A program made the position numbers and the translations under genes. This document shows positions 53,931-63,078 of a stretch of 64,000 nt of DNA, in pieces. This DNA comes from Streptomyces sp. T12 (GTDB taxonomy: Bacteria; Actinomycetota; Actinomycetes; Streptomycetales; Streptomycetaceae). The stretch is taken from assembly GCF_028736035.1 (NCBI RefSeq), contig NZ_CP117866.1, positions 6,634,001 through 6,698,000 of the forward strand. The letters run 5' to 3'. The number at the start of each line of letters is the position of its first letter. Position 1 is the stretch's first letter. The notes beneath the pieces were generated by a model. That model searched no databases. It was not told the DNA's origin and saw only the letters and a list, made by a program, of their open reading frames with translations.

Positions 53931-54958
53931 TGGCCGACGAGCAGTACAGGTGGCTGGACCGCGAAACTGCGGAGCGATTGCTGCGCGGAGAGTCACTCGA
54001 AGCTGTCGACGCGGCCGACCGCGACCAGGCCGAACAGCTCGCCAAGACACTTGAGTCCCTGACCGTCGAACCCCCGCTGAGCAGCGCGGAACTCCCCGGA
54101 GAGGCCGCCGCGTTGGCGGCGTTCCGCGCGGCGCGCGCGGAGCGGGCCGACGCTCCCGGGACGGTCGGCCACGGCTCCGGCTCCCACGCCTCCCAGGGCT
54201 CCGACGTCGGGCTCGTCCGCATCGGCGCCCCCGTCCGCGCCGCCCGGCGCCCCCACTGGGCCCGTCCCGTACGGCTCGGTCTCGCCGCCGCGCTGGCCGT
54301 CGGCATGGTCGGCGGGGTCGCCGTCGCGGCCGGAACCGGAGTCCTGCCGACGCCGTTCGACCGCGACGAGCGGGGCCGCCCGGCCGCCTCGGTTTCGGCG
54401 CCGGTGCCGAAACGCCCGCTCATCTCGCCCTCGCCGGAGAGCGGTGCGCAGGGCGTGCCCACGCCCGACGGCGGCTCGCAGGCCCCCACCGACTCCGGGA
54501 GCACCCAGGACACGGGACCCGGTGGCCCGGCCCCGGGTCACGAAACCGCCGCCCCGGGCCGCGACGAACGCTCCGGCGGCTGGTGGCGGACCGTCACCTC
54601 GTCCTGCCGCGACCTGCGCGACGGCAAGCAGCTGTCCGTCGACCGCCGCCGCACCCTGGAGAGCGCGGCCGGCGGTTCCGTCACCGTGCGCAAGTACTGC
54701 AGAAGCGTCCTGACCGGCGTCGGCGAGAGCGCCGGCTCGCTGGGGGATGACGGCAAGGGTGACGACGGCCGGGAAAACGACGAGAGCAAGACCAAGGACA
54801 AAGACGGCAAAGACAAGGGCGACGACGACCACCGAGACCGGGACCGAGACCGGGACCGGGGCAAGGGCGGAGGCCACGACGTGGTCGGCCTCCTGTCGGG
54901 CCGCACTGCGCTGCCCACGCTGGAGTCGGTCGTAGCCGCTTCCGTCACACGCCTCTGA
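53930..54958 (+). CDS. Single-pass membrane protein, putative partner of ECF sigma factor (paralogue)
   Basis: A 342-residue protein: cytoplasmic N-part (YRWLDRETAERLLRGESLEAVDAADRDQAEQL ... LPGEAAALAAFRAARAERA), one membrane helix (VRLGLAAALAVGMVGGVAVAAGTGVL, about 120-145), a long Pro/Ser/Gly linker, an extracellular motif SSCRDLRDG ... AAGGSVTVRKYC, and a low-complexity Lys/Asp/Arg tail (DRDRDRDRGKGGG). It overlaps the sigma gene by 1 bp; ATG 53930 has AAGGA upstream. The layout repeats that of 52106-52948. Confidence 0.77.
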   Translation: MADEQYRWLDRETAERLLRGESLEAVDAADRDQAEQLAKTLESLTVEPPLSSAELPGEAAALAAFRAARAERADAPGTVGHGSGSHASQGSDVGLVRIGAPVRAARRPHWARPVRLGLAAALAVGMVGGVAVAAGTGVLPTPFDRDERGRPAASVSAPVPKRPLISPSPESGAQGVPTPDGGSQAPTDSGSTQDTGPGGPAPGHETAAPGRDERSGGWWRTVTSSCRDLRDGKQLSVDRRRTLESAAGGSVTVRKYCRSVLTGVGESAGSLGDDGKGDDGRENDESKTKDKDGKDKGDDDHRDRDRDRDRGKGGGHDVVGLLSGRTALPTLESVVAASVTRL

Positions 54959-55099
54959 CCTGCGGTTTTGTGATTCCTGGAAAATTCTTCGCGTCGGGAG
55001 TGACACTTTCGGCCGCGGCGGCGCTGATCTGAGTGAGCCGACTGGTCATCGGCCCTCGCACAGAGCCGGGGTTCCCCCCGTACCTGCGGCTCGTGCATT

Positions 55100-55138
55100 G
55101 GCGCGGGCGGGACACGTTCCCCCGGTCCCGCCCGCGCC
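55100..55138. terminator. Hairpin terminator between convergent genes
   Basis: GGCGCGGGCGGGAC (55100-55113) and GTCCCGCCCGCGCC (55125-55138) are perfect complements with an 11-nt loop, between convergent stops at 54958 and 55162. Confidence 0.87.
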
Positions 55139-55161
55139 CCACTTCATCCGCGCCCCGCGTC

Positions 55162-55992
55162 TCACCAGTGGACGACGACCTTGTCGCCGGTCCTCACCTG
55201 GTCGAACATCTCCGCGATCGCCCGCTCGTCCCGTACGTTGACGCAGCCGTGCGAGGCGCCGCCGTAGCCCGTGGCCGCGAAGTCGGACGAGTAGTGCACC
55301 GCCTGGCCGCCGCTGAAGAACATCGCGTACGGCATAGGTGAGTCATAGAGCGTCGACACATGGTGCCGGGACTTCCAGTAGACGCTGAACACACCTTCCC
55401 GCGTGGGTGTGTACTGCGACCCGAACCGCACCGGCACCGTCAGGACCGACCGCCCGTCGATCATCCAGCGCAGCGTCCGGCTCGACTTGCTGATGCACAG
55501 CACCCGCCCGGTCATGCACCGCGCGTCCGGCGCGTCGGCGGGCTGCCCGCCCATCAGGTACAGGTCCCACTTGCCGGGCTCGCGCGTCATCTTCAGCAGC
55601 CGCTGCCAGGTGACCTCGTCGGTCTTCCCGGTCTTCGGCAGCCCGCGCTTGCCCTGGAAGCCCCGGACGGCCTGCTCGGTCAGATCGTCGTACGTCCCGG
55701 TCGGCCCGTCGAAGAGCCAGGCGATCTGACGCAGGCGGGCCTGGAGCTCGCGCACGTCACGGCCCTCGTCGCCCCGCGACCACAGCACGGCGGGCGCCGC
55801 CGGCGTGGGCTCGGCGCTCGGCTTGTCGTCGGGCGGGGCGGACTTCGGGGACGGCGTGCCGCTCGGGAGCTCGACGCGCACCGGCGAGCGCTGCTCCTCG
55901 CCCGAGGCCTGCACCGTACAGCCGCACAGCACCGTCAGCGCGGCGCCCGCGGCGAGTACCGCGGTTGATCTCCCCATGCCCTTGGTACGCAT
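55162..55992 (-). CDS. L,D-transpeptidase lipoprotein with peptidoglycan-binding domain
   Basis: A 276-residue exported enzyme. Signal peptide with lipobox VLCGC (Cys25), a Pro/Ser linker, a PG_binding_1 domain (GDEGRDVRELQARLRQIAWLFDGPTG ... VRGFQGKRGLPKTGKTDEVTW, about 74-135), and a YkuD catalytic domain with HYSSDFAATGYGGASHGCVNV, where H248 and C250 form the active site. It makes 3-3 cross-links or attaches proteins to peptidoglycan. ATG 55992 was preferred over earlier GC-rich starts; ATG 55977 is also possible. Confidence 0.9.
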   Translation of the reverse strand: MRTKGMGRSTAVLAAGAALTVLCGCTVQASGEEQRSPVRVELPSGTPSPKSAPPDDKPSAEPTPAAPAVLWSRGDEGRDVRELQARLRQIAWLFDGPTGTYDDLTEQAVRGFQGKRGLPKTGKTDEVTWQRLLKMTREPGKWDLYLMGGQPADAPDARCMTGRVLCISKSSRTLRWMIDGRSVLTVPVRFGSQYTPTREGVFSVYWKSRHHVSTLYDSPMPYAMFFSGGQAVHYSSDFAATGYGGASHGCVNVRDERAIAEMFDQVRTGDKVVVHW

Positions 55993-56177
55993 CCCGGCCC
56001 CCGTCGTCTCACCGCGGCCACCCCGCCGGGCTGACCGCCCTGATGTCACTTGAGATGTTCCCCGCGGGTGACCGGTTGCGAACTACGCGGCATGGTTGGA
56101 CACAGAAGTGAACGGCCCTGTGAGCAAGGTCGTGTGTACTGGCGGGTAACAACCACGGCGATGCGGAGGCACACACG

Positions 56178-57758
56178 ATGGCGCGCGAGTCGGAGTCCGG
56201 CCTGCCGATCGAGCCGGTCTACGGGCCGTCGGCGTTGGAGGGCTGGGATGCGGTGGGGAAGCTGGGCGAGCCGGGGTCGTATCCCTTTACGCGTGGTGTG
56301 TATCCGTCGATGTACACGGGTCGGCCGTGGACGATGCGTCAGTACGCGGGTTTCGGTACGGCGGCGGAGTCGAATGCCCGGTACAAGCAGCTGATCGCCA
56401 ACGGCACGATGGGTCTGTCGGTGGCGTTCGATCTGCCCACGCAGATGGGCCATGACTCCGATGCGCCGATCGCGCATGGTGAGGTCGGCAAGGTGGGGGT
56501 GGCGGTCGACTCGATCGACGACATGCGGGTGCTGTTCGGCGGGATTCCGCTGGACAGGGTGTCGACGTCGATGACGATCAACGCGCCGGCGGCGCTGCTG
56601 CTGCTCCTGTACCAGCTGGTGGCGGAGGAGCAGGGGGTCAGCGCGGATCAGCTGACGGGGACGATTCAGAACGATGTGCTGAAGGAGTACATCGCGCGCG
56701 GGACGTACATTTTCCCGCCGAAGCCGTCTCTGCGGCTGATCGCGGACATCTTCAAGTACTGCAGGGCCGAGATCCCGAGGTGGAACACGATCTCGATCTC
56801 GGGCTATCACATGGCGGAGGCGGGGGCGTCTCCGGCGCAGGAGATCGCGTTCACGCTGGCCGACGGCATCGAGTACGTGCGTACGGCGGTGGCGGCGGGC
56901 ATGGATGTGGACGACTTCGCGCCGCGGTTGTCGTTCTTCTTCGTGTCCCGGACGACGATCCTGGAGGAGGTGGCCAAGTTCCGTGCGGCGCGCAGGATCT
57001 GGGCCCGGGTGATGCGTGAGGAGTTCGGTGCGAAGGACCCGAAGTCGTGGATGCTGCGGTTCCATACGCAGACGGCGGGTGTGCAGCTGACGGCTCAGCA
57101 GCCGGAGGTGAACCTGGTCCGGGTCGCGGTGCAGGGTCTGGCGGCGGTGCTCGGCGGCACGCAGTCCCTGCACACGAACTCCTTCGACGAGGCGATCGCG
57201 CTGCCCACGGACAAGTCGGCCCGCCTGGCCCTGCGTACGCAGCAGGTGCTGGCCTATGAGACGGACGTGACGGCGACCGTCGACCCGTTCGCGGGCTCGT
57301 ACGTCATCGAGAAGATGACCGACGACGTGGAGGCGGTGGCGGTCGAGCTGATGCGGAAGGTCGCGGATCTCGGCGGTGCGGTGTCGGCCATCGAGCACGG
57401 CTTCCAGAAGAGCGAGATCGAGCGCAACGCCTACCGGATCGCCCAGGACACGGACTCCGGTGAGCGGGTGGTGGTCGGCGTCAACCGTTTCCAGCTGGAC
57501 GAGGAGGAGCCCTACGAGCCGCTCCGCGTCGACCCTGCCATCGAGGCCCAGCAGGCGGAGCGACTCGCGAAGCTGCGGGCGGAACGGGACCAGGGGGCGG
57601 TGGACTCGGCGCTGGCGGCCCTGAAGAAGGCTGCCGAGGGGGAGGACAACGTGCTGTACCCGATGAAGGCAGCGCTGCGGGCACGGGCGACTGTGGGTGA
57701 GGTGTGCAACGCGTTGCGGGGGGTTTGGGGGACTTACGTGCCGTCGGATGCTTTCTGA
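56178..57758 (+). CDS. Acyl-CoA mutase large subunit (methylmalonyl-CoA mutase family), stand-alone
   Basis: A 526-residue substrate-binding TIM-barrel subunit of a B12-dependent acyl-CoA mutase: [79 protein letters not shown], and [12 protein letters not shown]. The Tyr (RQYAGF) and Arg (IARGTY) seen here are those of methylmalonyl-type rather than isobutyryl-type enzymes. The cobalamin-binding domain is absent and no small-subunit gene follows, so the partner must be encoded elsewhere. GGAGG lies 10 bp before ATG 56178. Confidence 0.9.
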   Translation: MARESESGLPIEPVYGPSALEGWDAVGKLGEPGSYPFTRGVYPSMYTGRPWTMRQYAGFGTAAESNARYKQLIANGTMGLSVAFDLPTQMGHDSDAPIAHGEVGKVGVAVDSIDDMRVLFGGIPLDRVSTSMTINAPAALLLLLYQLVAEEQGVSADQLTGTIQNDVLKEYIARGTYIFPPKPSLRLIADIFKYCRAEIPRWNTISISGYHMAEAGASPAQEIAFTLADGIEYVRTAVAAGMDVDDFAPRLSFFFVSRTTILEEVAKFRAARRIWARVMREEFGAKDPKSWMLRFHTQTAGVQLTAQQPEVNLVRVAVQGLAAVLGGTQSLHTNSFDEAIALPTDKSARLALRTQQVLAYETDVTATVDPFAGSYVIEKMTDDVEAVAVELMRKVADLGGAVSAIEHGFQKSEIERNAYRIAQDTDSGERVVVGVNRFQLDEEEPYEPLRVDPAIEAQQAERLAKLRAERDQGAVDSALAALKKAAEGEDNVLYPMKAALRARATVGEVCNALRGVWGTYVPSDAF

Positions 57759-57848
57759 GCTGGGCGGTTAATCCGTACGGGTGATCATGGGCGGAGTTGA
57801 CCCATTCCCGGTTACGCTCGTGGAGAGTGCCCTCGAAAGGAGGTTGCC

Positions 57849-58430
57849 GTGGCTGTGATAGAGCGCGAGATGACGATCGCTGAGGCCGCCGACCGTGTCT
57901 CCAGCTGGCTGCCCGGACACCGCGTCGAGATCCTTCGAGGGAGCATCATCGTGACACCGCCGCCAGATGAGCCGCATCAGGGGGCGGTGTTCGAAATCGG
58001 CTGTGAGATCCGGCAGGCCGGGGCGAAGAAGGCGGGTATCAAGGTTCGTCCAGGCATTGGCCTGTGGCTGCCGACTGGTCCGGCGGATTACGCGATTCCG
58101 GACTTGTCCGTTGTCGAGGCCGACATCGCGGACGCACTCGTGCAGAAGAACTGCTATGCCCCACACGTGTTCCGCATGGTGTTGGAAGTGACCTCCTCCA
58201 ACTGGGCCGATGACACGGCCAACAAAGTCGAGATCTACGCCGAGGCCGGCATCCCCGTCTACCTTGTTGCCGACCGCCGACACGACGAGGTCCTCCTCTA
58301 CACCGAACCGTCCGACGGCAAGTACCCCGCCCCCCTCCGCTACAAGCGAGGCGAGTCGGTCCCCCTCCCCGAGTCCGTAGGCGTCACCCTCGACCTCTCC
58401 GTAGACACCCTCCTCGACGGCGACGACTAG
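57849..58430 (+). CDS. Uma2 family restriction-endonuclease-fold protein
   Basis: A 193-residue member of the Uma2 family: HRVEILRGSIIVTPPPDEPHQGAV, YAIPDLSVVEADI, MVLEVTSSNWADDTANKVEIYAEAGIPVYLVADRRHDEV, with the D, E and K of the putative nuclease core. It is the second such protein in the window (the other at 37808-38413). GTG 57849 has AGGAGG 6 bp upstream. Its stop overlaps the convergent monooxygenase stop by 4 bp. Confidence 0.88.
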   Translation: MAVIEREMTIAEAADRVSSWLPGHRVEILRGSIIVTPPPDEPHQGAVFEIGCEIRQAGAKKAGIKVRPGIGLWLPTGPADYAIPDLSVVEADIADALVQKNCYAPHVFRMVLEVTSSNWADDTANKVEIYAEAGIPVYLVADRRHDEVLLYTEPSDGKYPAPLRYKRGESVPLPESVGVTLDLSVDTLLDGDD

Positions 58431-59839
58431 CGAACCCCGAACCGGCCCAGGTAGGCCACGACCCCGGCTGCCTGGTCCCCGGCCCACCCCACATAACCGT
58501 CCGGCCGCACAAGGAACAACCCGGTGCCGTACGCCTCCTGCGCGCGGCCCCCTCGAACCACCCGCACCGTATCCGGCAGCCCGGCCGCCTCCGCGCCGCC
58601 CACCGCGACCACCGTCCAGTGCGGTCCCCGGAAGGCGTCAAACAGCCGTACGTCCTCCACCACCCCGTCCGGCGCCCGATCCCCGGCCCGCACCGCCCCC
58701 GGCGTCTTACGCGTCTCCTCCGTAAGGCTCGACTCCCGGTACCCCAGCCCCAGTTGACGCGTAGCCTCCCCGCGCCGCACCTCCCCGCGATGCACGCTCG
58801 TCGACAACCCCAGCATGTCCGCCGCGATGGCCCGCCGCTCCTCCTCGTACGTGCCCAGCAGAGCCTCGTCCGCCCCGTCCCGCAGCACCGCCCCCAGCTT
58901 CCACCCCAGGTTGTAGGCGTCCTGCACGCTGGTGTTGAGCCCCTGCCCCCCGGCCGGTGAGTGGACGTGCGCGGCATCCCCCGCGAGGAACACCCGCCCG
59001 TCCCGGAACCGGTCCGCCAGCGCCGCCCGCGGCCGGAAGTCCGAGGCCCAGCGCACCTCGGTCACGTCCTCGGGGGCGAGGTGGGACCGAGCCGCGACGA
59101 CCTTGCGTATGCCCTCCAGGGAGACGTCCACCGACGCCCCCTCCGCGAACTGGGCCACGACCTGGAAGTCCTCCGTACCCGCGAGCGGGCAGATGGCCAG
59201 GAAGCCGTCGCCCTCCCCGCGCGGCGGGAAGATGTGCCAGTTGTCGCGGTCCAGGCCCGTGATCCTGACGTCCGCCACCAGGATCGGGTTCGGGTCGACG
59301 GTCTCCCCGGTCATGCCGATGCCGAGGGCCCGCCGCAGCACCGAACGGCCACCGTCGGCGGCGACGACGTACCGCGCACGGATGCTCTCGCCGCCCGCGA
59401 AGTGCGCGGTCACGCCCTCCGCGTCCTGCGTCACACCGACGACCTCCCGGCCGAAGGCGACCTTCCCGCCCAGCTCCTCCAGCCGGCCGAACAGGATCTC
59501 CTGCGTCCGCCACTGCGGCACCATCCACGGCTCGGCATACGGCGAGTCGTCCGTCACCTCCGCCGGGTCGAACATCCGGTGCTCGCCGGCCCGCTTCCCG
59601 TCCTGCCAGATCACCCCGACCGGGTAGCTGCCGCCCGCCGCGTGGATCGCGTCGAGCACGCCCAGGTCGTCGAAGACCTCCATCGTGCGCGGCTGGATGC
59701 CCTTGCCGCGCGATCCGGGGAAGAGCCTGTCGGCCCGCTCGACGACCAGCGCGTCCACTCCGCGCCGTGCGAGGTCGATGCCGAGGGTGAGGCCGGTGGG
59801 GCCCGCACCCACGATCAGCACATCGGTCCGTACCGTCAT
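58427..59839 (-). CDS. FAD-dependent aromatic monooxygenase (PheA/TfdB, rifampicin-monooxygenase-like)
   Basis: A 470-residue class A flavoprotein hydroxylase. It has an N-terminal FAD-binding motif (VLIVGAGPTGLTLGIDLARRG), the DG motif AADGGRSVLRRAL, the GD motif VFLAGDAAHVHSPAGGQGLN, and a thioredoxin-like C-terminal domain. Such enzymes hydroxylate phenolic or polyketide substrates with NADPH and oxygen, in some cases inactivating antibiotics. It faces a Tet-repressor-like gene across an intergenic region with two 15-bp palindromes, so substrate-induced expression is likely. Confidence 0.91.
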   Translation of the reverse strand: MTVRTDVLIVGAGPTGLTLGIDLARRGVDALVVERADRLFPGSRGKGIQPRTMEVFDDLGVLDAIHAAGGSYPVGVIWQDGKRAGEHRMFDPAEVTDDSPYAEPWMVPQWRTQEILFGRLEELGGKVAFGREVVGVTQDAEGVTAHFAGGESIRARYVVAADGGRSVLRRALGIGMTGETVDPNPILVADVRITGLDRDNWHIFPPRGEGDGFLAICPLAGTEDFQVVAQFAEGASVDVSLEGIRKVVAARSHLAPEDVTEVRWASDFRPRAALADRFRDGRVFLAGDAAHVHSPAGGQGLNTSVQDAYNLGWKLGAVLRDGADEALLGTYEEERRAIAADMLGLSTSVHRGEVRRGEATRQLGLGYRESSLTEETRKTPGAVRAGDRAPDGVVEDVRLFDAFRGPHWTVVAVGGAEAAGLPDTVRVVRGGRAQEAYGTGLFLVRPDGYVGWAGDQAAGVVAYLGRFGVR

Positions 59840-59849
59840 GATCGTTCTC

Positions 59850-59901
59850 CTTAACGCTGTTAAGTTCCCTCGGTCGCAAGAGTGGCCTTAACGTCGTTAA
59901 G
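59850..59901. promoter_or_regulatory. Two CTTAACGnnGTTAAG operators between monooxygenase and TetR genes
   Basis: CTTAACGCTGTTAAG (59850-59864) and CTTAACGTCGTTAAG (59887-59901) are near-identical 15-bp palindromes with perfect 6-bp arms (7 in the second), centre spacing 37 bp. One sits next to the monooxygenase start, the other 9 bp before the regulator start. This is the layout of TetR autoregulation with control of the divergent gene. Confidence 0.88.
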
Positions 59902-59910
59902 CTGTCAAGC

Positions 59911-60561
59911 GTGACTACGGAACGCCGAGCCCCCCTCGACCGCACACGCGTCGCGGACACCGCCCTCAAGCTCCTGAACGAGGTCGGTCTGGACGGCCTG
60001 ACCCTGCGTGCCATCGCCAAGGAGCTGGACGTGAAGGCACCGGCTCTGTACTGGCACTTCAAGGACAAACAGGCGCTGCTCGACGAGATGGCGACCGAGA
60101 TGTACCGGCGGATGGTCGCCGGGACGCCCCTCGACCCCGCCGACACCTGGCGGGAACGGCTGCTGAAGTCCAACCGCGGACTGCGCGCGGCGCTGCTCGG
60201 CTACCGCGACGGCGCGAAGGTCTTCAGTGGCTCACGCTTCACCGGCATCGAGCACGCCGAACAGATGGAGGACAACCTGCGCCTGTTCACGACCGCTGGC
60301 TTCACCCTCGCCCAGGCGGTCCGCGCGACCTCGGCGACGTACTTCTACACCCTCGGTTTCGTCACGGAGGAACAGGGTGTGGAGCCCATGGCCGGTGAGC
60401 GCCGGGAGGGGTACGACGTGGCCGAACGCGCCCGCCTGATGGCCGACTTCCCCTTGTCGGCCCAGGCCGGCGCGGAGATCTTCACCGACTACGAGGCGCA
60501 CTTCGAGGAAGGGCTGGCGGTGGTGATCGCCGGGATCGGGGCGCGGTACGGGATCAGGTGA
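59911..60561 (+). CDS. Tet-repressor-like TetR family regulator
   Basis: A 216-residue regulator. The DNA-binding domain LDRTRVADTALKLLNEVGLDGLTLRAIAKELDVKAPALYWHFKDKQALLDEMA is very like that of the tetracycline repressor TetR itself (shared LLNEVG.LGLT, YWH.K.K.ALLD), and the C-terminal domain is of TetR_C_1 type. It probably represses itself and the divergent FAD monooxygenase. GTG 59911 has no clear binding site; a leaderless or weakly translated mRNA is possible. Confidence 0.9.
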   Translation: MTTERRAPLDRTRVADTALKLLNEVGLDGLTLRAIAKELDVKAPALYWHFKDKQALLDEMATEMYRRMVAGTPLDPADTWRERLLKSNRGLRAALLGYRDGAKVFSGSRFTGIEHAEQMEDNLRLFTTAGFTLAQAVRATSATYFYTLGFVTEEQGVEPMAGERREGYDVAERARLMADFPLSAQAGAEIFTDYEAHFEEGLAVVIAGIGARYGIR

Positions 60562-60665
60562 CCGTTACTTTTCGTTCACCTGGTAGTTGGCAGGGAGTTG
60601 ATGTGCGGCGTCGAACATCTCCTACGGTCGCAGGGATCCGCCCCGGAGAGAGCCCAGGTGTACGC

Positions 60666-61652
60666 GTGACCAACCGCCCCCCGACACTGTCCGTGATCGT
60701 CCCGTGCTACAACATCGAGTCGTACGTACCGGAGACGGTGACCAGTCTGGTCAACAACGAACGGGACGACTTCGAGTTCATCTTCGTCGAGGACAGGTCC
60801 ACCAAGGACAAGACGTACGAAGCGCTGCTGACGCTGACGAAGAGACTCAAGAACAGCCGGGTGATACGGCACGAGCAGAACGGCGGACTGGCCACCGCGC
60901 GCAACACCGGAATCGATGCCTCGGAGGGCCGCTACCTCACCTTCCTCGACGGTGACGACTGGCTGGCGCCGGGCTATCTCGCGGATCTCGTCGACGCCAT
61001 CGAGTGGTTCGACGTCGACTTCGTACGGACCGACCACGTGCAGGTCACCGGCATCGAGCGGACCGTCCACCGGGCGCCTGAGGGACGGCGGCACACCCCG
61101 CTGGACCCGCGCACCTCGATCCTCCCCGTCGACGACACGACCATGGTCGACTACCCGTACGCCTGGGCCGGCGTCTACCACCGCCGCCTCCTCGACCAGG
61201 GCATGCTCCGCTTCCACGACGGACTGAAGACCGCCGAGGACCGCCCCTGGATCTGGGACCTGCACCGCAGGGCCGAGTCCTACGCCGTCGCCAGCCTGCG
61301 CGGCGTCTTCTACCGCCGGGGCGTGGCCAGTTCGCTGACCCAGATCGGCGACGTGCGCCAGCTGGACTTCTTCCGCTCCTTCGACCTCGTCCTCGCCGAG
61401 CTCGCCGGGGACCCCGAGGTGGGCAGGCTGCGCAAGAAGGCGCTGCGCAACTACTGCGTGGTCATCGCCCACCAGCTGCTCAGCCGGGGCCGGTTCGAGC
61501 GCAGCATCGCGGCCAAGCTGAAGCAGATGGCCGCCGAGGCGCTGGGCCGGATGTCGGAGGACGAACTGGAAGAGGCTCTCGTCGGGATGGGCGAGGAGCG
61601 CGTGTACATGCTGCGCCGGATACGGGGCGGCATGAAGGGAGTGGCGGCATGA
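60666..61652 (+). CDS. Family 2 glycosyltransferase
   Basis: A 328-residue GT-A fold glycosyltransferase. It starts LSVIVPCYNIESYVPETVTSLVNN and has the nucleotide/metal site TFLDGDDWLAPGYL near residue 100. The C-terminus is basic and helical. It probably adds a sugar to a cell-wall glycopolymer, judging by the polysialyltransferase-like gene that overlaps it by 4 bp (ATGA). GTG 60666 was preferred to earlier starts because it lies just before the first beta strand; the binding site (AGGTG) is moderate. Confidence 0.9.
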   Translation: MTNRPPTLSVIVPCYNIESYVPETVTSLVNNERDDFEFIFVEDRSTKDKTYEALLTLTKRLKNSRVIRHEQNGGLATARNTGIDASEGRYLTFLDGDDWLAPGYLADLVDAIEWFDVDFVRTDHVQVTGIERTVHRAPEGRRHTPLDPRTSILPVDDTTMVDYPYAWAGVYHRRLLDQGMLRFHDGLKTAEDRPWIWDLHRRAESYAVASLRGVFYRRGVASSLTQIGDVRQLDFFRSFDLVLAELAGDPEVGRLRKKALRNYCVVIAHQLLSRGRFERSIAAKLKQMAAEALGRMSEDELEEALVGMGEERVYMLRRIRGGMKGVAA

Positions 61653-62992
61653 TCCAGCTCTTCTTCTCGGCCACGCAGTACGCGGCCGCGACCGTCACCG
61701 CCGCCATACGGGCCGGCCAGTTCGGCCCGCGCGAGGGTGTGCGCCGCATCCTCGTCGTCAGCAACACCGCCGCGATCCCCGAGGTCGGCACCCCGCTGGA
61801 CCGGATGGCCGGCTTCGAGAAGCTGCGCCCCGAGTTCGACGAGGTGCGCTCCTGGAACGAGTTCATCTCCCCGCACCACCCGGCCGGCTGGTCGCCGCGC
61901 GGCCAGGACACCCTGCTGTGGGAGAAGGCCGTACGCCTCGCCTGGAACCTCGGCGACGAGCCCGTCGAGATCGCCTGCGAGTCCATCCAGGCCAACCCCT
62001 CCCGCGCGGTCGCGGACATCTTCGCGGACAGTCCGATCCATGTGTACGCGGACGGCCTCATGAGCTACGGCCCCACCCGCAACCGCATCCCGCACGGCAT
62101 GAGCAGCCGCATCAAGCGCGTCCTCCACCTCGACCTGGTGCCGGGCCTGCGGCCCATGCTCCTGGCCGAGTACGGCGTCGAGCCCGAGGCCGTGCCCAAC
62201 GAGGCGATCGTCGACGTTCTCGCCCAGATCGGCGAGTCCGGCGCCGGCATCCTCGCCGAGCGCCTCCCGGCCGACAACCCGCCCACCGCCGTCCTCCTCG
62301 GCCAGTACCTCTCGGCCATCGACCTGATCACCCAGGACGAGGAGGAGCAGCTGCACATCCGCTTCCTGCGCGCCGCCGCCCGGGCCGGTCACCAGGACGT
62401 GCTGTTCAAGCCGCACCCGAGCGCACCCGCCGTCTTCAACGAGTCGCTGGAGGCGGTCGCCGACGAGCTCGGCGTCAGGCTCACGGTCCTGAACGAGCCC
62501 GTCCTCGCCGAGACCGTCTTCGCCTTCCTGAAGCCGAAGCTCGTCATCGGCTGCTTCTCGACCGCGCTGATGACCGCCGCCGCCTTCTACGGCATCCCGG
62601 TCGCCCGCGTCGGCACGGACCTGCTCCTCGAACGCATCACGCCGTACGAGAACAGCAACCGCATCCCGCTGACCATCATCGACGCGGCCCTGCCCGACGC
62701 GGAGCACGCCGAGCTCGGCTCGCAGCTCGAACTCACCGGGATGGCCGAGGGGTTGGCGCCGCTGGTGCGCAGCGTCGGCTACTGCATGCAGTCCCGCAAG
62801 CACCACGGCTCGCGCGACGAGGTGGCCGCCTGGCTCACCGCCAACCTGGACCGCTACCAGCGCTACTTCAAGCGCCGCCGCCTCACCAGCCTGCGCCTCC
62901 CCGGCGGCAGCCCGGTACGGGCGGAGGCGCTGCGCCGGCATCCGGCGGTGCGCAAGGCCGTGCGGCAGCTGCGGCAGACGACGCGTAAGTAA
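61649..62992 (+). CDS. Polysialyltransferase family glycosyltransferase
   Basis: A 447-residue protein resembling bacterial alpha-2,8-polysialyltransferases (CPS polyST type). The HP motif is visible in VLFKPHPSAPAVFN and the S motif region in IGCFSTALMTAAAFYGIPVARVG; the N-terminal part (IQLFFSATQYAAATVTAAIRAGQF) forms the first Rossmann-like half. By analogy it polymerises nonulosonic or Kdn-type residues on a cell-surface glycan. The C-terminus is strongly basic, fitting membrane association. Coupled to the upstream GT2 gene. Confidence 0.86.
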   Translation: MIQLFFSATQYAAATVTAAIRAGQFGPREGVRRILVVSNTAAIPEVGTPLDRMAGFEKLRPEFDEVRSWNEFISPHHPAGWSPRGQDTLLWEKAVRLAWNLGDEPVEIACESIQANPSRAVADIFADSPIHVYADGLMSYGPTRNRIPHGMSSRIKRVLHLDLVPGLRPMLLAEYGVEPEAVPNEAIVDVLAQIGESGAGILAERLPADNPPTAVLLGQYLSAIDLITQDEEEQLHIRFLRAAARAGHQDVLFKPHPSAPAVFNESLEAVADELGVRLTVLNEPVLAETVFAFLKPKLVIGCFSTALMTAAAFYGIPVARVGTDLLLERITPYENSNRIPLTIIDAALPDAEHAELGSQLELTGMAEGLAPLVRSVGYCMQSRKHHGSRDEVAAWLTANLDRYQRYFKRRRLTSLRLPGGSPVRAEALRRHPAVRKAVRQLRQTTRK

Positions 62993-63008
62993 CGTACGCG
63001 GAAAGCAG

Positions 63009-63038
63009 GTTGGGGCGCCCCCGAAAGGGCGCCCCAAC
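63009..63038. terminator. Strong bidirectional hairpin terminator
   Basis: GTTGGGGCGCCC (63009-63020) is fully complementary to GGGCGCCCCAAC (63027-63038), loop 6 nt, and the stem extends past one bulged G. It separates the convergent polysialyltransferase-like and acyltransferase genes. Confidence 0.9.
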
Positions 63039-63078
63039 TGCTGTGTCGCTCGATATCTGCTGTGCCGCTCGATCGGCG

